From Faecalibacterium sp. I4-3-84 (lineage in GTDB: Bacteria > Bacillota > Clostridia > Oscillospirales > Ruminococcaceae), in contig NZ_CP094466.1 of NCBI RefSeq assembly GCF_023347255.1, positions 124,001 to 188,000 on the forward strand: a stretch of DNA of 64,000 nt, written 5' to 3'. Both the position numbers and the translations under genes were made by a program. The notes beneath the pieces were generated by a model. The model was given only the letters and a program-made list of their open reading frames with translations. It searched no databases and had not been told where the DNA came from. This document shows, piece by piece, positions 27,503 to 38,540 of the stretch. Every line of letters starts with the position of its first letter. Position 1 is the first letter of the stretch.

Positions 27503-29339
27503 AGCAGGGACCTCCTAACAGGTGATTTGCACCGCAGCCGTGGCAGGCACGGTTGCAGGGCTGGGTAGTCTGGGCGGCAAGGGCCTTTTTGTACTCCCGT
27601 ACCAGATATTCGTGGGTAACACCGTAGTCCATATGGGACCAGGGCGTTACCTCGTCCAGACCGATGGGCCGCTGGCAGTAGAACGCCGGGTCGATGCCCA
27701 GATCAGCAAAGGTCTGCAGCCAAGTATCGTACTTGAAGCACTCCTCCCAGCCGTCGAAGTAGCAGCCGCGCTTGTAGGCTTCCACAATGACCGGTGCCAG
27801 ACGGCGGTCGCCCTTGGCGAACACGCCCTCCAAAAAGCTGGTGGTGCTGTCGTGGTAGTTGACCTTGATCTTGCGGCTGCGCACACTTTCCAGCAGGTGC
27901 TTCTGCTTGGCGCGCAGCATTTCTTCAGTGTCCATGGGCACGAACTCAAACGGCGTATGGGGCTTGGGCACAAAGCAGGCACAGCTGATGGTCACCTGAA
28001 CGCCCTTTCCCTTGCCGCGCTTGGGCAGCGAATAATAGAGGTCTACCACCTTCTGCGCCGTCTCTGCGATGCCCTCAATGTCCTCCATGGTCTCAGTGGG
28101 CAGGCCCATCATGAAGTAGAGCTTGACCGAGGTGTAGCCCGCGTTGAATGCAATGGTGCAGGTCTTTTCGATCTCATCCCATGTGACATTCTTGTTGATG
28201 ACGTTGCGCAGGCGCTGGGTGCCGGCTTCGGCGGCGAAGGTCAGGCCGCTCTTGCGCACCTTGGTGGTCTTTTCAATGAGGCTCTGGGAGAAGTTGTCCA
28301 CGCGCAGCGAAGGCAGCGACAGACTCACATGCTCCTTGGGTGCCCACTCGTTCAGATCGTCCAGCAGCTCTTCCAGCTGCCCGTGGTCAGAGGTGGACAG
28401 GCTGGAAAGGCTCAGTTCTTCATAGCCGGTGTTAGCGCACAGCTCCTGCGCCGCCCTGTTCAGAAGGCCCGCGTCACGCTGGCGCATGGGACGGTACAGA
28501 AAGCCCGCCTGACAGAAACGGCAGCCACGCACACAGCCGCGCAGCACCTCGATGCTGGCGCGGTCCTGAATGGCACCCACCATGGGCACCACGAAATTCG
28601 TAGGCGGGGCAAACTCGTTCAGGTCCTTGATGATCGCCTTGGTGATGCGCGCTGGGATGCCCGGCTCATTGGGGGTGATGGCCTTGACCCGGCCATCTTC
28701 GTAATACTCCACATCGTAGAACGCCGGGATATAGACGCCGGGGATCTTTGCAATGCGCAGCAGCAGTTCCTTTTTGGAAACGCCGCCCTCCTTCTTGGCC
28801 TTTTCGATCTCGGCGCAGATGCCGGGCAGCTGGTTTTCGCCCTCACCCAGCTGGACCACATCAAAAAAGTCCGCAATGGGTTCCGCGTTGCAGGCGCAGG
28901 GGCCGCCCGCCACGATCAGCGGCCAGCTTTCATCGCGATCCTTGGAATAGAACGGGATGCCCGCCAGATCCAGCATAGCCAGAATATTGGTATAGGAAAG
29001 CTCGTACTGCAGGGTGAAGCCCACTGCATCAAAAGCGGTGAGCGGGTCCTTGCTCTCCATGGTGTAGAGCGGCAGACCAAGACGCTCCATCTCAGCCTTC
29101 ATATCCAGCCACGGCATAAAAGCACGCTCGCACCACCAGTTTTCGTGGCGGTTGAGCAGCTCATACAGGATCTTTTCGCCGAGGAAGGACATACCCACCT
29201 CATAGGTGTCCGGAAAGCAGAACGCAAAGCGGACATCCACTTTTTCTTTGTCCTTATATACACTGCCGGGTTCTCCGCCGGTATAACGACCAGGCTTCTG
29301 TACCCGTCCCAGTGCTTCTTTCAGTTTTGGATCAAACAT
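27477..29339 (-). CDS. B12-binding-type radical SAM protein (TIGR03960 family)
   Basis: 620-aa radical-SAM enzyme. The N-terminal part (about 30-230) resembles a B12-binding domain without an obvious cobalamin His motif. The cluster motif CVRGCRFC (CxxxCxxC) sits near residue 275, and a C-terminal TIGR03960 region follows. The reaction is unknown; a tRNA or rRNA modification role is only a guess from neighbours in other genomes. The ATG at 29339 is preferred because GGAGG lies just upstream. It has its own promoter and is coupled to the DUF2344 gene. Confidence 0.87.
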   Translation of the reverse strand: MFDPKLKEALGRVQKPGRYTGGEPGSVYKDKEKVDVRFAFCFPDTYEVGMSFLGEKILYELLNRHENWWCERAFMPWLDMKAEMERLGLPLYTMESKDPLTAFDAVGFTLQYELSYTNILAMLDLAGIPFYSKDRDESWPLIVAGGPCACNAEPIADFFDVVQLGEGENQLPGICAEIEKAKKEGGVSKKELLLRIAKIPGVYIPAFYDVEYYEDGRVKAITPNEPGIPARITKAIIKDLNEFAPPTNFVVPMVGAIQDRASIEVLRGCVRGCRFCQAGFLYRPMRQRDAGLLNRAAQELCANTGYEELSLSSLSTSDHGQLEELLDDLNEWAPKEHVSLSLPSLRVDNFSQSLIEKTTKVRKSGLTFAAEAGTQRLRNVINKNVTWDEIEKTCTIAFNAGYTSVKLYFMMGLPTETMEDIEGIAETAQKVVDLYYSLPKRGKGKGVQVTISCACFVPKPHTPFEFVPMDTEEMLRAKQKHLLESVRSRKIKVNYHDSTTSFLEGVFAKGDRRLAPVIVEAYKRGCYFDGWEECFKYDTWLQTFADLGIDPAFYCQRPIGLDEVTPWSHMDYGVTHEYLVREYKKALAAQTTQPCNRACHGCGANHLLGGPCFDYSQNLV

Positions 29340-29379
29340 CGAGTCCTCCAATAAACAGTCCATTTTTACACGTCATTTT

Positions 29380-29408
29380 ATTGTACCCGAAATGAGCTGT
29401 TTTTTCAA
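29380..29408 (-). promoter_or_regulatory. Promoter of the radical-SAM/DUF2344 pair
   Basis: Minus-strand TTGAAA (29403-29408), 17 nt, TACAAT (29380-29385). The -35 overlaps the stop codon of the upstream M50 peptidase gene. Confidence 0.7.
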
Positions 29409-29890
29409 TCATTTCCCTTAAACTTTTTGCCTGCACGCCGCATTTCGCACAGGCAGGATGCCAGCTGCGCCCCATCCAGCGGTGGAACGGGCAGCAGATT
29501 GAATCCCCCGGTCAGCAGATTTGCCGCCCAGAAGGCACTGCCGCGGATGGTCAGTTCCTGTTCCAGCCGCAGCGCCCAGATGCCTGCCAGCATGAAATTG
29601 ACCGCCGGGCCTGCAGCAGCCAGCCAGAAGAGCCGCCCCGGTGAAAGGCCCCGGGCCGGAGCGTCCATCCGCATACAAAAGCCAGTCATGGTCACCTCAA
29701 TGACCGGAAAGCGGCGCAGAAACACACAATACACCAGAATGTGCCCGCACTCGTGCAGGAACGCCGCCAGCAGCCCCAGCCGCAAAAAGCCGCTTGCATC
29801 AAAGTAGAGCAGAAAATACAGTGCGCTACACAAAAGCAGCGGGTCGCGGAACACCAGCGGCCCCAGCTGCCGGAAATCATGCAGCTTCAT
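29405..29890 (-). CDS. M50 membrane metallopeptidase (SpoIVFB-like)
   Basis: 161-aa polytopic protein with the zinc motif HECGH (H46, E47, H50) in a membrane helix and a second motif NLLPVPPLDGAQL, the LxxxDG site of site-2 proteases. It is close to the minimal size of the SpoIVFB group, which cleaves pro-sigma-K in spore formers; other M50 members process other membrane proteins. The ATG overlaps the stop of an M23 peptidase gene (29887-29890), so the pair mimics spoIVFA-spoIVFB. The substrate is unknown. Confidence 0.8.
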   Translation of the reverse strand: MKLHDFRQLGPLVFRDPLLLCSALYFLLYFDASGFLRLGLLAAFLHECGHILVYCVFLRRFPVIEVTMTGFCMRMDAPARGLSPGRLFWLAAAGPAVNFMLAGIWALRLEQELTIRGSAFWAANLLTGGFNLLPVPPLDGAQLASCLCEMRRAGKKFKGND

Positions 29891-30417
29891 GAGGAAAGGC
29901 CCAGCGCATCCGCCGGGTCACAGGCTGTTCCCTTCCGGTACAGTTCAAAATGCAGGTGTGCTCCCGTAGCGCGCCCGCTGCGCCCTGCTGCGCCCAGCAG
30001 CTGCCCTGCTTCCACCACCTCGCCCGGGCGGACATAGGCGTACTGCAAATGGGCGTAAAGTGACTCGCTGCCATCTGTATGGAGAACACGCAGACAGGTG
30101 CCATAGCTTGTGCTGCGGTATGCCTGCACCACCGCACCGCCTTCCGCAGCAAGCACTTTTGTTCCCTCTGCACAGGCAAGATCAATGCCCTTATGGAACG
30201 TCCTTTCCCCGGTAAAAGGATCCTGCCGCCAGCCGTATCCGTCCGAAACACGGTACTGTGTGGTGTCCAGCGGGAAACAGAGCTTCCCCGTTTTTTTCTG
30301 CGCCCGCACCGGAAGCACCACGCACACCAGCAGTCCGGCTAAAACTGCCAGAAAAATCACCCTCCGTCTGGGCTGCTCCCTGCCGTGCCCGGCTCGTCCC
30401 CATCGCTTTGCCCGCAC
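29887..30417 (-). CDS. Membrane-anchored M23 (LytM-type) peptidase, SpoIVFA-like position
   Basis: 176-aa protein: basic N terminus, one membrane helix (about 20-38) and an extracytoplasmic M23 domain. The metal ligands look intact: H and D in TFHKGIDLAC and the HxH in GAHLHFELYRKG, so it may be an active peptidoglycan endopeptidase, unlike SpoIVFA, whose LytM domain is degenerate. GTG at 30417 is chosen because AGGAGG lies 6 nt upstream; a longer frame to 30465 lacks a ribosome site. Coupled to the M50 gene by a 4-base overlap. Confidence 0.8.
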   Translation of the reverse strand: MRAKRWGRAGHGREQPRRRVIFLAVLAGLLVCVVLPVRAQKKTGKLCFPLDTTQYRVSDGYGWRQDPFTGERTFHKGIDLACAEGTKVLAAEGGAVVQAYRSTSYGTCLRVLHTDGSESLYAHLQYAYVRPGEVVEAGQLLGAAGRSGRATGAHLHFELYRKGTACDPADALGLSS

Positions 30418-30466
30418 CTTCTGCCTCCTGCCTTCCGTTTGCTTTTTATTTATGCAGGCAAACACG

Positions 30467-30504
30467 CAAAAAGACCCGGCAGAGGGTTTGCTCTGTCGGG
30501 TCTT
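30467..30504 (-). terminator. Terminator after ppk
   Basis: Minus-strand AAGACCCGACAGAG (30491-30504) pairs with CTCTGCCGGGTCTT, then TTTTT. It lies right after the ppk stop and just before the M23 gene. Confidence 0.85.
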
Positions 30505-30511
30505 GCAAATA

Positions 30512-32899
30512 TTATCTGCGTAACCTGAAGAAATCCAAAATCCGTTTCAGGCGGCTTCTGGGGGCGGGTGTCTCCACCACCACCGGCTTTATCGGCTTGG
30601 CTGCAGGGGCAGGCTGCGGCTCTGTACGCTTTTTATGATTGACCATCTGTTCCAGCTGGTCAAAACGGTCGCCGCTTTCCGGTGCCGCAGCAGATTCCGG
30701 GTGAGAAGCTTCTGCCTGTTTTGCAGCGGGAGCTACTTCCGTTTTCGCAGGTTCTGGCTTTTCTGCTTCGGCAGAAGGTTCAGGCTGTTTTTCCTGCGCA
30801 GCGGCAGAAAGCCTCCAAGGCTCCGGCTGCGTCCAGTCATTTTTCAACAGCTCATACATGCCCATCTGGCCGTTCACCAGTGCTTCGCCCTCAGCGGGCT
30901 TTACCTTCTGGTAGCTGCCGTCCGGGCGCATCTCGCGGGCATTGACGTTATCCCGCAGCTGCAGCTGCAGAATATCGGTAAGCTTCCGCACCAGCACGGG
31001 ATCCTCCACGCGCACGCCCACCTCCACGCGGCACTCGGTGTTGCGGGTGAGGAAATCGCCGGATGCAATATAGATGCGGGTATGTGCACCATCGAAGAAG
31101 CTGTAAATGCGGCCATGCTCCAGATAACGACCCACAAGGCTGCGGATATGCAGGTTCTCCGTCTTGCCGGGCACGCCGGCGCGCACGCAGCAGATGCCGC
31201 GCACGATCATATCAATGCGCACACCGGCACAGCTGGCTTCCTGCAGCTTGAGGATGATATCCCGGTCGCTGATGGAATTGTTTTTCAGGATCATGGATGC
31301 CGGACGGCCCATGCGGGCGGCGGCAATGACACGATCCATCTCTTCCAGCAATACGCTCTTGAAGCGCAGCGGTGCTACCAGCATCCGGTCGCTCTCCTCC
31401 GTCAGCTTCTGCACGGCAAGGTTCTGGAACACATTGGAAGCTTCCTCGCCAATGCCATGGTCTGCCGTAATGAAGGAATAATCCGTGTAAAGCTCACTGG
31501 TCTTTTCGTTGTAGTTGCCGGTGCCGATCTGGGTGATATAAGAGTAGCCCTCTTTGCTCTTTTTGGTGATAAGGGTCAGCTTGGAGTGCACTTTGTAATC
31601 ATCAAAGCCATAAATGACCGTGCAGCCTGCGCTTTCCAGCTGCTTCGACCAGTCGATATTGTTCTGCTCGTCAAAGCGGGCGCGCAGCTCCACCAGCGCC
31701 ACCACCTCTTTGCCGTTCTCAGCGGCTTCCATCAGCGCCTGCACGATCTGGGACTCCCGCGCCATACGGTACAGCGTCATTTTGATGGAAATGACCTCAG
31801 GATCATGGGCAGCCTTTTTGAGCATGGCAATGAAGGGCCGGATGGACTGGTACGGATAGCTGAGCAGCACATCGTGCTTCTGCACCTCAGCGGCAAGGTC
31901 GTAGTCCGGCGGCGGCAGCATGGGCCGTGCAGCCGGGTAGAACAGTTCCGGCCGTTCCTCCGCTTCCATGCGGCCGGTGAGCTTGTAGAAAAAGCTCAGA
32001 TCCAGCGGGCTTTTCTGCTCGAACACCCGTTTATGGGTGAGCAGCAGACGGTTGCACAGCAGGCGTTCTACCTCCGGGGCCGGGGCAGGCGTGATCTGCA
32101 GACGCACCGCAGCCAGCTTACGGCGGCGCTTGAGCAGCTCGGTCATGATCTCGCGGTAGTCGATATCATGATCCATCATGCCCTCTTTTACGTCGATATC
32201 CGCATTGCGGGTAACACGGAAGAGACATTTTTCCTGAATCGTCTCTTTGCCAAAGATGCTGGCCGCAAAGTGCAGCACCAGCTCTTCGGTAAGTGCAAAC
32301 TGCGTTTCGCCGTCTTTTTTTACAACGTGCATCCGTTCCATCTGGCTGGAAATGGGAATGATGCCAAGGCTCTGCCCTGCCGGGTGTTTTTCCTTGAGCA
32401 GAACGCCAAGGTAAATCTCCTTATTGCGCAGGAATGGGAACGGATGGCGGTTATCCACGATCTGCGGGCTGAGGATGGGGAACAGCTCCGTTTGGAAGTA
32501 CTTCTTCCAGAAGTGCTCGTCCTCCTTGGACAAGTGGTCAAGATCCACCTTGCGCCAGCCGCACTCCGCCAGTGCTTCCAGCGCCTTTGCGTAGTATTTA
32601 TCGCACTCCTCCTGCAGCTGTGCCGTTTTGGGCATGATGGCAGTCAGCTGTTCCGCCGCGGACATGTTGGTCTTGTTTTCCCTCTTGACCTTTTTGCCCT
32701 GTTCCTGTTCCAGATTGGCGCGCTCCTGCAGAGAACCCACGCGCACCATAAAAAACTCGTCCAGATTGGAGCCGTAGATCGCAAGAAATTTGACCCGCTC
32801 TGCAAGCGGAACATTTTTATCCTTTCCCAGCGCAAGAACGCGCCGGTTGAAATCCAGCCAGCTCAGTTCCCGGTTGATAAAAATGGTATCGTCACTCAT
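30512..32899 (-). CDS. ppk: Polyphosphate kinase 1 with a long C-terminal tail
   Basis: PPK1 reversibly polymerises the gamma phosphate of ATP into polyphosphate. The 795-aa protein has the N domain (FINRELSWLDFNRRVL, AIYGSNLDEFFMVRV), the head domain and the two phospholipase-D-like C domains, with the phospho-histidine region GFDDYKVHSKLTLITKK. The normal domain ends near residue 690. The last 105 residues are a Pro/Ala/Glu-rich linker ending in a basic amphipathic piece (RSRLKRILDFFRLRR), unlike standard PPK1. The second of two close ATGs (32899) is preferred for spacing to AAGGGG. Confidence 0.94.
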   Translation of the reverse strand: MSDDTIFINRELSWLDFNRRVLALGKDKNVPLAERVKFLAIYGSNLDEFFMVRVGSLQERANLEQEQGKKVKRENKTNMSAAEQLTAIMPKTAQLQEECDKYYAKALEALAECGWRKVDLDHLSKEDEHFWKKYFQTELFPILSPQIVDNRHPFPFLRNKEIYLGVLLKEKHPAGQSLGIIPISSQMERMHVVKKDGETQFALTEELVLHFAASIFGKETIQEKCLFRVTRNADIDVKEGMMDHDIDYREIMTELLKRRRKLAAVRLQITPAPAPEVERLLCNRLLLTHKRVFEQKSPLDLSFFYKLTGRMEAEERPELFYPAARPMLPPPDYDLAAEVQKHDVLLSYPYQSIRPFIAMLKKAAHDPEVISIKMTLYRMARESQIVQALMEAAENGKEVVALVELRARFDEQNNIDWSKQLESAGCTVIYGFDDYKVHSKLTLITKKSKEGYSYITQIGTGNYNEKTSELYTDYSFITADHGIGEEASNVFQNLAVQKLTEESDRMLVAPLRFKSVLLEEMDRVIAAARMGRPASMILKNNSISDRDIILKLQEASCAGVRIDMIVRGICCVRAGVPGKTENLHIRSLVGRYLEHGRIYSFFDGAHTRIYIASGDFLTRNTECRVEVGVRVEDPVLVRKLTDILQLQLRDNVNAREMRPDGSYQKVKPAEGEALVNGQMGMYELLKNDWTQPEPWRLSAAAQEKQPEPSAEAEKPEPAKTEVAPAAKQAEASHPESAAAPESGDRFDQLEQMVNHKKRTEPQPAPAAKPIKPVVVETPAPRSRLKRILDFFRLRR

Positions 32900-32940
32900 A
32901 ATCATTCCCCTTTTTGCTGCGCCGGGCCGCCGGCTGCGGC

Positions 32941-33300
32941 TCAGCTCACGGTTGCCATTCCTGCCCAGGAATCCACAATGGTCTGTGTCAGGCCCGGAAC
33001 ATCGGCTGCATCTTCTACCCGTTCAAACGGGCCATTCTGCGTCCGGTAATCCAGAATCGTCTGTGCGCGCTTTTCCCCTACGCCCGGCAGTGTGCACAGC
33101 GCAGAGAGATCAGCAGTGTTCAGATCCACCAGCACATACTGTTCCAGCCCGGTCGTATCCGGCAGGACCTGCGGTTCGGCAGCCTGCAGCGGCACGGCAA
33201 AGCCAAAGGCCAGCACTGTGCACAAAACCACCGCCGCCAGCGACAGCGCAAGAAAGAGTTTTTCCTTCTTTTGCAGGACCAGAAGATGCGTTTCTCTCAT
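32941..33300 (-). CDS. ComEA-like helix-hairpin-helix protein
   Basis: 119-aa protein with one N-terminal membrane helix (about 15-38) and a C-terminal helix-hairpin-helix pair (VDLNTADLSALCTLPGVGEK, then FERVEDAADVPGL). This is the ComEA DNA-receptor architecture of competence systems, but here the linker and SLBB-type region are almost absent, so it is a reduced form. No comEB or comEC is adjacent. The ATG at 33300 gives a plausible signal anchor; GGAGG is 13 nt away. Confidence 0.75.
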   Translation of the reverse strand: MRETHLLVLQKKEKLFLALSLAAVVLCTVLAFGFAVPLQAAEPQVLPDTTGLEQYVLVDLNTADLSALCTLPGVGEKRAQTILDYRTQNGPFERVEDAADVPGLTQTIVDSWAGMATVS

Positions 33301-33318
33301 TGTACCTGACTTTCCTCC

Positions 33319-33357
33319 AAAAAGAAAGGCTTCTGCGAAAGAATTTGCAGAAGCCTT
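33319..33357 (-). terminator. Terminator after the lspA-rluD-HAD operon
   Basis: AAGGCTTCTGC (33326-33336) pairs with GCAGAAGCCTT (33347-33357); the minus strand then reads TCTTTTT. It lies 10 nt after the HAD gene stop and about 20 nt before the comEA-like ATG. Confidence 0.85.
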
Positions 33358-33366
33358 GCACAAATT

Positions 33367-34197
33367 TTACGCCAAATTTTCAGCATCCCGCACCATACGG
33401 TACAGCACTTCCACTGCAGAACCTGCCGCAGCATCGGTCAAAGTGACCTTTTGGGCAGCAAGACGCAGCTCAGCCGGGGCATCCGCAGCTGCGGTGCTCT
33501 GGCTGGAAGCGCGCACCATGTCCAGCATAGGCAGCCCTCCGGCAAGTACCAGCACATCTTCCGGGTCGATGCCCACCGGCATACACACGGCATCCAGCAT
33601 TTCACGGCCAGAGACGGTTCTGGGGGTCAGGATCAGCGTATCCGCTGCGGCACGCTCGCCCAGCAGCACCGCTGTGCGGTCGCCCAGAGATTTTTCCAGC
33701 AGCGAGATCATGGGCACTACCTTGCTGTCCTGATACAGCAACACCCGCAGCACTTCTTCCCCCTTGATGTCTGCCGCATTTGCCAGCAGATAAGGGGTCC
33801 ATTCCTGCCGCAGATGACGCTCCAATGCCTCGCTCATGCGCAGCACGCGGGTAGTACCGTCGGTCATCTGCAGGGCAATGCCCACGCCCTCTGCCACCGG
33901 CAGGCGGGCGAACAGGTCGGCATCCTGCCCGGCAAAGGTGCACAGCGGCTGGCGGGTGCCATCGGAAAAATGGTAGGCCATGGCACCGCCGCACACCAGC
34001 GCAGGAGCACTGAGCCGCACACTGCCCAGAATGGACCGCACTGCCCGCGGCGTGCGCTGGGAAAACACCGTAAAACGTCCGCCACGGCGGACGAACAGCT
34101 GCAGCACATCCCGCACCACCTGCGTCAGGTTGCCGTCGGCACCCAAAAGCAGATGGTCCAGATCACACAGTACAAGCGTTGAAGAAAGATGGTTCAT
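33367..34197 (-). CDS. HAD-family (Cof-like) hydrolase, motif IV altered
   Basis: 276-aa member of the Cof-type HAD superfamily: motif I CDLDHLLL with D12 and D14, a cap domain in the middle and the end region GIDPEDVLVLAGGLPMLDMV. In active Cof enzymes this last motif reads about GDGxNDxxML and supplies two Asp for Mg2+; here the first Asp and the Asn-Asp are replaced (AGGLPMLD). Catalysis may therefore be weak or lost. AGGAGG precedes the ATG, which overlaps the rluD stop (ATGA). Confidence 0.75.
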   Translation of the reverse strand: MNHLSSTLVLCDLDHLLLGADGNLTQVVRDVLQLFVRRGGRFTVFSQRTPRAVRSILGSVRLSAPALVCGGAMAYHFSDGTRQPLCTFAGQDADLFARLPVAEGVGIALQMTDGTTRVLRMSEALERHLRQEWTPYLLANAADIKGEEVLRVLLYQDSKVVPMISLLEKSLGDRTAVLLGERAAADTLILTPRTVSGREMLDAVCMPVGIDPEDVLVLAGGLPMLDMVRASSQSTAAADAPAELRLAAQKVTLTDAAAGSAVEVLYRMVRDAENLA

Positions 34198-35126
34198 ACC
34201 GTTCCCCTCCTGAGCGTTGCAAGAAAACGAGTGAAGTATTCCGGCAATTCCGAATCGAACCGCAGATGTTCGCCGGTGATCGGGTGCACAAAGCCCAGCG
34301 TTTTGGCGTGCAGGCACTGGCCGTGCAGGCTGGTGATGCAATTGTGCGGGCCATACACCGGGTCGCCCGCCACCGGGTGCTGGATGGATGCCATGTGCAC
34401 GCGGATCTGATGGGTGCGGCCGGTCTTCAGGCGGCATTCCAGCATGGTAAAGTTGTTCAGCCGTTCCAGCACCTGATAGCCGGTATAGGCATATTTGGTG
34501 TGCGGCTCACTGGCCGGGTAGACCGCCATCTTTTTGCGGTCGGTCTTGCTGCGGCCCAGATTGCTTTCCACAAAGCCCTCATCTTGTGCAAAGCCGCCGT
34601 ACACGATGGTGCGATACGCGCGCTCCACACTGTGCACCGCCATCTGCTGGGAAAGGCCGATGTGCGTTGCATCGTCCTTTGCCACCACCAGCAGTCCGCT
34701 GGTGTCCTTATCGATGCGGTGCACGATGCCGGGGCGAATCTCGCCGCCGATACCGGACAGGCTTCCCTTGCAGTGCCACAGCAGCGCGTTCACCAGCGTG
34801 CCGTCCGGGTTGCCGGGAGCCGGGTGCACCACCATGCCTTTGGGCTTGTTGACCACCAGCAGATGCTCGTCCTCATAGACGATTTCCAGCGGGATGTCCT
34901 GCGGCACGGCCTCAATGGGCTTTGCGTCCGGAATTTCCAAAACGATGGTGTCGCCCGCCTTGAGCTTCAGGCTTTTGGCGACCAGCTTGCCGTTGCACAA
35001 CACATGACCGTCGGCCACCAGCGCCTGCAGAGCAGACCGGGAAAGGCCGGTGTCCTCGCCGCTCAGAAAGCGGTCGATGCGCTGGCCTGCCGTCTCCTGC
35101 TCCACCACAAATTCACGCTGTTCCAT
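34194..35126 (-). CDS. RluD-family 23S rRNA pseudouridine synthase
   Basis: 310-aa RluA/RluD-family enzyme: N-terminal S4 domain (about 15-75) and catalytic domain with the nucleophile Asp in RPGIVHRIDKDTSGLLVVAK, plus CRLKTGRTHQIRVH. Members modify U1911/1915/1917 of helix 69 or other sites; which one cannot be told here. Starts 3 nt after lspA, the usual Firmicutes pairing. Confidence 0.93.
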   Translation of the reverse strand: MEQREFVVEQETAGQRIDRFLSGEDTGLSRSALQALVADGHVLCNGKLVAKSLKLKAGDTIVLEIPDAKPIEAVPQDIPLEIVYEDEHLLVVNKPKGMVVHPAPGNPDGTLVNALLWHCKGSLSGIGGEIRPGIVHRIDKDTSGLLVVAKDDATHIGLSQQMAVHSVERAYRTIVYGGFAQDEGFVESNLGRSKTDRKKMAVYPASEPHTKYAYTGYQVLERLNNFTMLECRLKTGRTHQIRVHMASIQHPVAGDPVYGPHNCITSLHGQCLHAKTLGFVHPITGEHLRFDSELPEYFTRFLATLRRGTV

Positions 35127-35129
35127 GGC

Positions 35130-35615
35130 TCACTGCTCCTTCGGGGACTGCCCGTTCTCAGCGTGCAGCTCTTCCAGAAAAATTACCAGCACCCAGAGGC
35201 CCACGCCCACACACACGCAGATATCCGCAAAATTGAACACCGCAAACTGCATGAACAGCAGATTGATGTAGTCCACCACCTCGCCGTTGAGCACACGGTC
35301 GATCAGGTTGCCGACACCGCCGGCAAGGATCAGCAGCAGTGCGGCCTGCTGCAGGTATCTGCCGCGGCTGCGGAAGAACAGCCCGTAGGCCACAAGGATC
35401 AGCGCTATGCTGGTAGCGATGATAAGGAACAGCTGCTTGCCGCTGAGCAGGCTGAACGCCATGCCCGGGTTGAGCACGAACCGCAGCTCCACCACATGGG
35501 GGATCAGCGGCATTGCACCAACGGGCTGCAGCACATTTGTGGCCCACAGCTTGATGACCTGATCGATGCCAATGAGTGCCGCAGCCGCGAGCAGATTAAA
35601 AACAACAAATGCCAT
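35130..35615 (-). CDS. lspA: Lipoprotein signal peptidase
   Basis: 161-aa type II signal peptidase with four membrane segments. The catalytic aspartates lie in GGVGNLIDRVLNGEVVDYI and FAVFNFADICVCVG. It processes lipoproteins such as the two solute-binding proteins at the right end of the window. First gene of the lspA-rluD-HAD operon, just after the ileS terminator. Confidence 0.95.
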   Translation of the reverse strand: MAFVVFNLLAAAALIGIDQVIKLWATNVLQPVGAMPLIPHVVELRFVLNPGMAFSLLSGKQLFLIIATSIALILVAYGLFFRSRGRYLQQAALLLILAGGVGNLIDRVLNGEVVDYINLLFMQFAVFNFADICVCVGVGLWVLVIFLEELHAENGQSPKEQ

Positions 35616-35642
35616 AGGATACTCCCAAAATCATTCAGTATA

Positions 35643-35674
35643 AAAAACGGCGCTCCCCGGTATAAGGGAGCGCC
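35643..35674 (-). terminator. Terminator after ileS
   Basis: GGCGCTCCC (35649-35657) pairs with GGGAGCGCC (35666-35674); on the minus strand TTTTTT follows. Confidence 0.9.
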
Positions 35675-35705
35675 GCCCTTTAAAACATTGTTTTATGCGG
35701 AACGC

Positions 35706-38501
<2,796 letters not shown>

Positions 38502-38540
38502 TGGTTTACACTCTCCTCTATATTTCCTTATGGGGTTGCC

